Of a stretch of DNA of 64,000 nt, positions 56,298 to 64,000 are shown piece by piece. The position numbers and the translations under genes are program-made. The DNA lies in assembly GCA_029379385.1 (NCBI GenBank), contig CM055611.1:4154001-4218000 (forward strand), given 5' to 3'. The stretch comes from Quillaja saponaria. Taxonomy: Eukaryota > Streptophyta > Magnoliopsida > Fabales > Quillajaceae. A model generated the notes under the pieces. That model was given only the letters and a program-made list of their open reading frames with translations. It was not told where the DNA came from and made no database searches. Position 1 is the stretch's first letter, and the number at the start of each line of letters is the position of its first letter.

Positions 56298-58522
56298 CTC
56301 ACCCTCAAGATGGAGCATAGATATCTCTCATGTCCATCTTGCAAACAATAGGATGGAAATCACACTTACCAAGATCTTTTGTGAAGACATCAGCTAATTG
56401 GTTCTCAGACCTTACAAAAGGTATACAAATAAGCCTAGAGTCCAATTTTTCCTTAATAAAATTTATGTCAATCTTAATGTGTTTCATACAGTCATGTTGA
56501 ATTAGGTTGTGAGCTATGTTGATAGCTGCGGTGTTGTCACAATATAGTAGAAAAGGGTTTTTCTACAGTTAATCTGAGATCTTCCATTAACCTTTTAAGC
56601 CATAACAACTCACATTTCCCATGAGCCATCGCTCTATATTCTGCTTCAACACTAGACCTAGCAACCACAGTCTGTTTCTTGCTTCTCCAAGACACTAGAT
56701 TTCCTTCAATAAATATGCAGTATCCTGAAGTAGATCTCTTATCATCTAGTGAACCAGCCAAATCTGCATCTGTATAAACTTCCAACTTCAGGCTTCTATG
56801 ATTTTCAAAGAGGAGTCATTTCCCGGGAGCAGATTTCAAGTATCGCAATATGCAATAAACTACATCCAAGTGAGCCATCAGCACTCTGTAACTTGTGGTT
56901 TGCTTCAATAGGAGTGTCTGTATTTCTGAATCCAAGCATACCTGTCTCCTCTAGCAGATCAAGAACATACTTTCTTTGAGATATGAAGATACCTTTTTCA
57001 GGATGAGCAACTTCAATTCCAAAGAACTAACTAAGCTTCTCTAAATCCTTGATCTCAAATTCTCTGGCAAGATTATTTTTTAGCTTAGATACCTATGTAG
57101 GATTGTCTCCTGTCACAACTATATGGTCAACATAGTCAATAAGAATAGTAATTCTCCCATGACAATGTTTTACAAACATAGTGTAATCTGCATTACTTTG
57201 TTAGTACCAAAAAGAAAACATCGCTTTTAGGAATCTATCAAACCAGGCTCAAGGTGATTGTTTGAAGCCATACAAGGCTTTCTCAGCCTGCATACCTTCC
57301 CTTTAGTCTTTTGACACGAGAAGCCTGAGAGAATCTCCATATAAACTTCCTTAGCAAGATTTCCATGCAAGAAAACATTCTTTATATCCAGTTGTTGCAA
57401 GTCCCAACCAAGATTTATTACACAAGAGATAAGAATTCTAATAGAATTCATCTTGGCAACAAGAGCAAATGTTTCTTGATAATCCACCCTATAAGTTTGA
57501 GTGAATCCTCTTGCAACAAGTCTAGCTTTGTATCTCTCAATTATCCCATCAGCTTTCCACTTAATGGTGAACAACAATTTACAGCCAACAGCTCGTTTTT
57601 CGTAAGGAAGACTAGCAAGTTCCCTAGTAACATTTTTGGATAAAGTTTTAATTACTTCAACCATGGCATCTTCCCATTTAGGTCCAACTAGGTGAAATAG
57701 ACACAGATACCAGAGAGGACACAAATGCTTTATAGGATGAAACAATGAATTGTATGAGATATAATTAGAGATAGGATGATAAGTACATGTTCTAACTCAT
57801 TTTCTGGTTGTAATAGGGAGACATATATCATTAATAATAGGAATATCACTAGGTAAATTTGTAGAAGAAGGAAGAGTAGGATTTCTAGACTTACAATTCA
57901 AAGGAGTTTGTGCTGGTTGTGGAACTGAATTCAAGATTGACTCTTGGCTAAGTAAAACACTTTCGATGGCTGTAACTTTAGGTTTTTTTTGTCTGTATGT
58001 AAGCAAATCATCATTTGCTTATCTCATAAGACCCTTATTGTCATTAAGAGATTCACCGTTTTCACCATCATTTCTTTTCTTAGCCTCCAATATGCTCTCC
58101 TTATTTAAAGTCTTTTCATTTTCCTTCTCCATTTTATTCTCTTCCAAAGATGATATTCTCCCCCGTGGTTTCTATAAGTAAACTCCAAGGATGATATCCA
58201 CTCCCCCTAACCTTCATGAGTTAAATCTTCCTCGTTATAGCTCTCGCCTTGAAGAGATGACAAAAAGAAGTAAGCATCGAATTCTCGAAATGTGACATCC
58301 ATGCTATTATAAGTCTTCCTGGTAGGTGGGTGGTAGTATTTATATCCCTTTTGAGTTCAGAATACCCAATAAAGATATATTTAGGAGCCCTTGGGTCAAG
58401 TTTACCATATCCTTTCTATGCTCATGCACAAAACAAACACAACCAAAAACTTTACGAGGAACAATGAATGAACAATTTCCTAGAAGAGGATCCAAAGGAA
58501 TCTTAAACTCAAGAGCTCGTAA

Positions 58523-58538
58523 CGGCATTCAATTAATA
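58523..58538. repeat. Target-site duplication, left copy
   Basis: CGGCATTCAATTAATA, identical to 61654-61669, borders the LINE at 58539-61653. Confidence 0.9.
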
Positions 58539-61500
58539 CTCAACTCAACTCAACTAAGCCTTAAAATCCCAAACTAGTTGGGGTCGGCTATATGAATCAT
58601 TTTCCTCTATTCGCATCGATCCAAGACAAGATTTTCATTAATTCCTAGCACAGTCATATCTTTCTCGATGATTGCTCCTCATGTAAGTTTCGGTTTCCCC
58701 TTTCCCCGTCTAACACCTGGCACCTGGACCAAGTCATCTTGCTTAACTACTGCGTCCATTGGCCGACGTTGGATGTGTCCAAACCAACGTAGACGATTCT
58801 CCCTCATTTTCTTCTCAATAGGTGCTACTTCCACCTTCTTACGAATCTCCTCATTCCTTATTCTATATTTTCTTGTATGTCTTGTCATCCATCTCAACAT
58901 TCTCATTTCGGCTATTCCCATCTTATACGAATGTTGCTTCTTAACTGCCCAACACTCGGTACCATACAACATAGCTGGTCTCACTACCGACTTATAAAAT
59001 TTTCCTTTTAATCTATTTGGAATTTTAGGATCACATAAAACTCCCGAAGCACTCCGCCATTTCACCCACCTTGCCTTAATCCTATGGTTTACATCATGCT
59101 CAATTGCACCATCTTTTTGTAGGGATTGTCTGACCGTCTAAAATTATATCATTCGGGTCTCCTCTAGTTTCACTGAAATTGCACTCCATATATTCAATTT
59201 TTGTCCGACTCAATCTAAGGCCTTTAGATTCTAACGCGTACCTCCACATACCTAGTTTAGAATTTAAATCTTCCCTAGTTTCGTCTACCAACACGATATC
59301 ATCGGCAAACAACATGCACCATGGAGCCATATCTTGAATATTATAGGTAAGTTCATCCATGACTAAAGCAAATAGGTAAGGACTTAAGGATGAACCTTAG
59401 TGAACACCTATCGTGATCGGGAACTCTCCAGTCATACCATCTACAGTCCGCACCCTAGTCATTACTCTCTCATACATGTCTTTAATAACTTCTACATATT
59501 TAGTTGGGACTTTTTTCTTCTCGAGTACCCAACACAAGACTTGTCTTGGCACCTTATCATATGTTTTTTTCTAAATCAATAAGGACCATGTGAAGATCCT
59601 TTTTCTTTTCTCTATATTTCTCCATTAATCTCCTAAGTAGAAAAATAGCCTCCATTGTAGATATTCCTAGTATAAAGCCAAATTGATTCTCAGAAACTAA
59701 AGTCTCATTCTTAAGCCTACGCTCAATCACTCTCTCCCACAGTTTCATTGTATGGCTAATAAGTTTTATACCTCGATAATTCGAAAAACTTTAAATATCT
59801 CCTTTATTCTTATAAATAGGAATTAACGTATTCTTCCTCCACTCATCTGGCATTTTGTTGGTTACTAAAATCTTGTTAAAAAGATTTGTAAGCCAAATTA
59901 CTCTAATATCTCCTAGGCATCTTCAAGCTTCTATTAGAATATCATCTGGGCCCAATGTCTTACCATTCTTCATCTTATGCATAGCTTCTTTAATTTCCTG
60001 AGCTCTAATCCGACGAACAAATCGACGGTTCGTATCATCAAAGGTGTCATCAAGGTCTCCAAAATCACCCCTTGACTCTTCATTAAATAAAGTATCGAAA
60101 TAAGTTCGCAATCTCTCATTAATCTCGTCTTCCTTAACTAAAACCCTATCAGCCTCATCCTTAATGCACTTAATAAGAATTAGGTCTTTAGTTCGTCTTT
60201 CCCTTTGCTTGGCAATCTTATAAATATCTTTCTCTCCATCCTTTGTCTCTAACTTTTGGTAAAGTCCTTCGCAAGCCTTGCCTCTGGCTTCCCTAACTGC
60301 TTTCTTAGCATCTTTTCTAGCTTGTCTAAAACCTTTATAATTATCTTCATTTCTACACTTGTGTAATCTTTTATAACACTCTTTTTAAACTTTAATAGCT
60401 TGTTGAACTTCTTCATTCCACCACCATGTCTCCTTAGTTAGAGGTCCACGTCCTCTACTTTCTCCTAACACCTCTCTAACCGAATTCCTGATACGACTCG
60501 CCATCTCATCCCAAATCATGTTAGGCTCACCCTCCACCCTCAACCCTCCAATGATCACCCTGTAACATTTTATCTTTAAAAAGAGTCATATTCCCTCCAT
60601 TCAAATTTCACCATCTAGTCTTAATATACTTATTACTTATATGATTTTGCTTCCGCCACTTAACGCCAACATCCACAACCATAAGTTTATGCTGAGACAC
60701 TAAACACTCGCCGGGTAAAACCTTTCAATCCTTACAAACCGCTCTATCAACCTTTCTAGTCAAAACAAAATCTATTTGGCTCTTATTCGGCACGCTACTA
60801 AAGGTGATTAAGTGCGACTCTCGTTTCTTAAAGAACGTGTTAGCTAAAATCAAGTCATACGGAACTGCAAAATCTAAAATAGACTCTCCACCCTCATTTT
60901 TAACGCCATAACCATATCTTCCATGTACGCGTTCAAAACCCTCGTTAGTACTTCTTACATGACCGTTCAAATCAGTACCAATAAACAATTTCTCACCTAA
61001 TGGTACTCCTTGAACTATCTCCTCTAAATCTTCCCAAAAAGACTTCTTAGTAGATTCTTCCAATCTTATTTGGGGAGCATAGGCACTAATGATATTAAAT
61101 GCCTCCTTGTCTATCATCAATTTCACTAAAATTATTCTATCACTTTTCCTCTTGATTTCAACAACCTTGTCCTTCAAATTTTCATCTACAATAATCGCCA
61201 CTCTCTTCCTATTTCTAGTCTTACCGGTATACCATATCTTGAATCATGTTCTCTCTATATCTCTAGCTTTTTCTCTTACCCATTTAGTTTCTTGCAAACA
61301 AGCAATATTAATCCTACTTTTACTCATAGCATTTACAAGCTCTCTCAATTTACCAGTAAGAGTCTCTATGTTCCAAGCAGCTATGCGAATCTTATCATGG
61401 ACTAGCTTCTTTACCCGCACCCCCCCTCGATGCGAGAACCCTTGCTCATTTTGCACTACACTCGGGTGCCAATGTGGTGCGCCACTAAGGATGTGACGAT

Positions 61501-61653
61501 CCAACCCTTGCTCATTTTTCACTACACCCGGGATCCGATGCAGCGCGTCGCTAAGAAGGTTACACCCCAACGAATATTCGGTAGGATTCATCATCATAAG
61601 GTTTGACTAGTTTTACGCTGGCCGTCAACTTATCGTAACCCTCCTCCTTTATC
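58539..61653 (-). mobile_element. RTE-type LINE, nearly full length, decayed
   Basis: The 3.1-kb element on the - strand encodes, in broken frames, an apurinic endonuclease (IRIAAWNIETLTGKL, CLQETKW, then IISAYAP and the SQIDFVL end; 60725-61597), reverse transcriptase (about 59100-60111, with the catalytic MLFADDIVLVDE), and the RTE C-terminal segment (YGTECWAVKKQ, RWFGHIQRRP; 58679-59065). The 3' end is not poly(A) but TTGAG repeats after CCGACCCCAACTAGTTTG. Identical 16-bp flanks mark the insertion. It sits in the integrase region of the surrounding Copia, in the same orientation. Stops and frameshifts make it inactive. Confidence 0.9.
61430..61580 (-). repeat. Degenerate tandem repeat at the LINE 5' end
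   Basis: Two about 70-base units each contain CTTAGNGRCGC, then GTGTAGTG and AAAATGAGCAAGGGTT on the - strand. They lie just upstream of the endonuclease frame and may be promoter repeats of the LINE. Confidence 0.7.
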
Positions 61654-61669
61654 CGGCATTCAATTAATA
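61654..61669. repeat. Target-site duplication, right copy
   Basis: CGGCATTCAATTAATA, identical to 58523-58538. Confidence 0.9.
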
Positions 61670-63381
61670 AGGTAAGAAATAGAGAGAACTACATCCCCAA
61701 AGTTTTTAGAATATTCATAGTGAACATCAATGACCTTGTTACCTCCAATAGATGTCGATTTTTTCGTTCTGCAATACTATTTTGAGCAGATGTATTAACA
61801 CAACTTGTTTGATGAAGTATACCATGATCGTAAAGATAGTTTTGGAAATATCCCTCAGTATACTTAGTACTATTAGCCCTTAGTATACCATTAAATTGAG
61901 TGCAAATAATCTTGTGAAACATCTGAAAGCACTGAAACACTTCGTTCTTTGCATGCATTAGATACACCCAAGTAGTTCGATTGTAACAATCAATGTAGGT
62001 AATAAACTACCTATAGCTAGATAATGAGGCAACCCGATTAGGATCCCGGAGATCATAATGTATAAGAACAAATGGAGAAGTACTCTTGATGTTCATTGGA
62101 GGATAAGAAGAGCGTGTATGTTTTGCAAAATCACAAATATCACAAGTTAAATTGCTCAGAGTACACTGCTTGAGTAAATTAGGAAATATATTTCCCAAAA
62201 CCAAAAAGGATGGATGTCCTAAGCGACGATGTCACCAAACCAACTCTTGTTGAGAAGAAGTGGTAGAACTACTATGAAGGGCCAGACCACAAGTATTATC
62301 TTTAGACAAGATCTCAGAACCATATTCCAACAAATACAACACATCGTGCTCTTTACCATAGCCAATAGTTTTTCCCGTTCCCGATTCCTGAAATACATAA
62401 GAAGATGAATCAAAAAACACTATACAATTTAAGTCTTTAGTACTAGTACTAATAGATAAAAGGTTCATGGAAAACTTGGGAACATGAAGAACAAAAAGGT
62501 CAAGGAAGGAGTACAACAAATAGAACCTTTCCCTGAAATGGATGACAGGAACCATTGGCTACTCGAACCTTTTCTTTATCAGAGCAAGGGAAATATAAAG
62601 AAAAACTACTAGAGGTACCTGTCATATGATCCGAAGCACCGGAGTCTATTATCCATGGGTTTGAATCAAAAGATGGATGTGCATGGAGAGCATTAGCAAA
62701 ACTAGAAGAAGATCTCATATAAGAATTGCAATCTAGTCTAGCCAACAAGTTCTTGAAATATTGCAAGTCTTTTGTACTAAGAGGATTGGAGTTTGTTTTT
62801 CCACATAACAAGAGTCTTGCCCCATTAAATTCCATGGTAATGGTAACAACCTATAGTCTTGTCCCCCAACAAAAATTCACACTCAGGCAGCTTAACCAAC
62901 AAATTAACAATTTGCTGCAAAAGAGGCTCTCCCCTTCAAAATCAGCCATGAGGGCAACTTTATCACTCAAATTGTTTCTAAAGAGAACCTAAGAGTGAAG
63001 AAAACAGTTGAAAACAAGGAATACAATCCAAATTTACTTCAATCCGTAGCAAAAAGGAACCACAACAAGGAAAAACTCCCAACAATTCATACACTAAGAA
63101 ATCAGCTGCATAATCACTAGCCAGCGAACCCCAAAAAACAGCCAACTACGCAAGTCATTAAAAAAAAAAATTCCAAAAGCTTCTTTCCTGTCCAAATTCG
63201 TGGTCAATCCTTCATAAAAATGTTTTTTTCATTCCAAGTCAGCTTCAAGGGTATATTTCTACATCCAAATCAGAGCCAAAAAAGCCCTAAGAGTAGATCA
63301 AACCAGCTGGAAACTTCCTAGATTGCAAAATTTAAGAGATTGCAAAACCTAGGTCACGAACAAGAAAACATAGATCTGACC

Positions 63382-63899
63382 CAGTGTTATTAAAGGCGCG
63401 TCTCAAGCTCAAAAGGCGAGAGGCTCCAGCCTTATCGCCTCAACACCCCTCAGGCGAGGCTCATTTACTCAGGCTCAATCTAGGCCTTCAGGCTCGCCTC
63501 TAGCCCACTCAGGCACTCGCCTAGGCTCTTAGTTGACTACTTGTTAGACTTACTAGGAATTTTAGAAAGCAAAAGCACTAATTTTATTGCTTTAGTATTA
63601 GAGATAGTTTTTACTTGTTGAACTTAGCGAATTACATGTTGAACCTCGTTTCTTCAACTAATTTTTTTCTTTTTTTTACTTGGAATTCTTGCATGTAGCT
63701 ACTTTTTTCTTCTTCTTTTTACTCTTTCATAACATATTGATGCTAGATTTTACTTGATGGAAGTAAAAAATTCTTGCTTGTAGCAATTTTTGTTGTTTTC
63801 TTTAGTAGGCACTTAGCTTTCCTCAGGCGCACGCCTGCGCCTGGCGCCTAGAACTAAGGCTCCAAAGACCCCTTGCGCCTAGAGCCTTTAATAACACTG
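63382..63899 (+). mobile_element. hAT-type MITE, younger copy with intact ends
   Basis: 518 bp with inverted termini CAGTGTTATTAAAGGC and GCCTTTAATAACACTG (perfect over 16 bases), flanked by ATCTGACC at 63374-63381 and 63900-63907. The 8-bp duplication fits hAT. It has GC-rich AGGCGC-containing arms and an AT-rich middle, with no transposase. It lies in the leader of the large Copia, in reverse orientation to the related copy at 54773-55294. Confidence 0.9.
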
Positions 63900-64000
63900 A
63901 TCTGACCTTTCGAACGAAGGAGTATCGAGACAAAATTTTGGGGTTTTGACGTGTAGAGGGCGGTGAAAATTTCTGTCCAAAATTTTTTGGGTTTGTTGCC

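Larger units (their letters stand above)
56175..64000 (-). mobile_element. Copia retrotransposon, broken and multiply invaded
   Basis: Read on the - strand from the high end: leader (about 63000-64000, holding a hAT MITE), protease (62500-62850, WIIDSGASDHMTG catalytic motif), gag-pre-integrase (62007-62204), integrase (61689-61967, then 58026-58522 beyond the LINE insertion), reverse transcriptase (about 57000-57745, ending in the WDLQQLDIKNVFLHG region), RNase H (56305-56785, [19 protein letters not shown]), polypurine tract, and the 3' LTR (56175-56297). The gag gene is largely missing and frames are interrupted. The 5' LTR must lie beyond the window end or be lost. It is non-functional. 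Confidence 0.87.

Overview
The window is nuclear DNA of a flowering plant, most likely a woody or otherwise TE-rich eudicot. It is AT-rich, with long GT..AG introns. It carries four split genes of families typical of eudicots, Copia and LINE retroelements, hAT-type MITEs, and a decayed plastid psbA copy. I cannot name the species.

Layout. Gene 1 (+, 1789-7617) is an EamA/SLC35F5-type membrane transporter in three coding exons. Gene 2 (-, 9977-11781) is a DeSI/PPPDE cysteine isopeptidase in four coding exons. The two genes converge, and from memory the same two families sit side by side in Arabidopsis (AT3G07080/AT3G07090). Both are broken near the C terminus by single-base frame errors: one in gene 1, two in gene 2. 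Positions 12.7-20.6 kb are intergenic and hold a CACTA-like fragment and the 3' end of a Copia element. Gene 3 (+, 21465-40673) is a complete 17-coding-exon LEUNIG/LEUNIG_HOMOLOG corepressor of 776 codons. Its ninth coding intron is 10.8 kb long and holds several TEs, including one Copia inserted into the integrase of another. Positions 41-47.7 kb are intergenic and hold a nearly full-length psbA pseudogene, a tRNA-derived SINE, hAT-like repeats and a degenerate telomere-like array. Gene 4 (+, 47788 to beyond the window) is PRT1, a two-RING N-degron E3 ligase. Its first five exons are present. The ZZ-domain exons are not in the window, because the following stretch to 64000 is a TE nest: a MITE inside a MITE, and a Copia element that carries both an RTE-type LINE with a 16-bp target duplication and a hAT MITE with an 8-bp target duplication.

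How the genes relate. The four genes do not form a pathway: transport, de-SUMOylation or deubiquitination, transcriptional corepression, and ubiquitin ligation. No CRISPR, operon or new multi-gene system is visible. The unusual content is TE architecture (nested insertions with intact target-site duplications, LINE tails of one family in introns of different genes) and the three frame errors in the two convergent genes.
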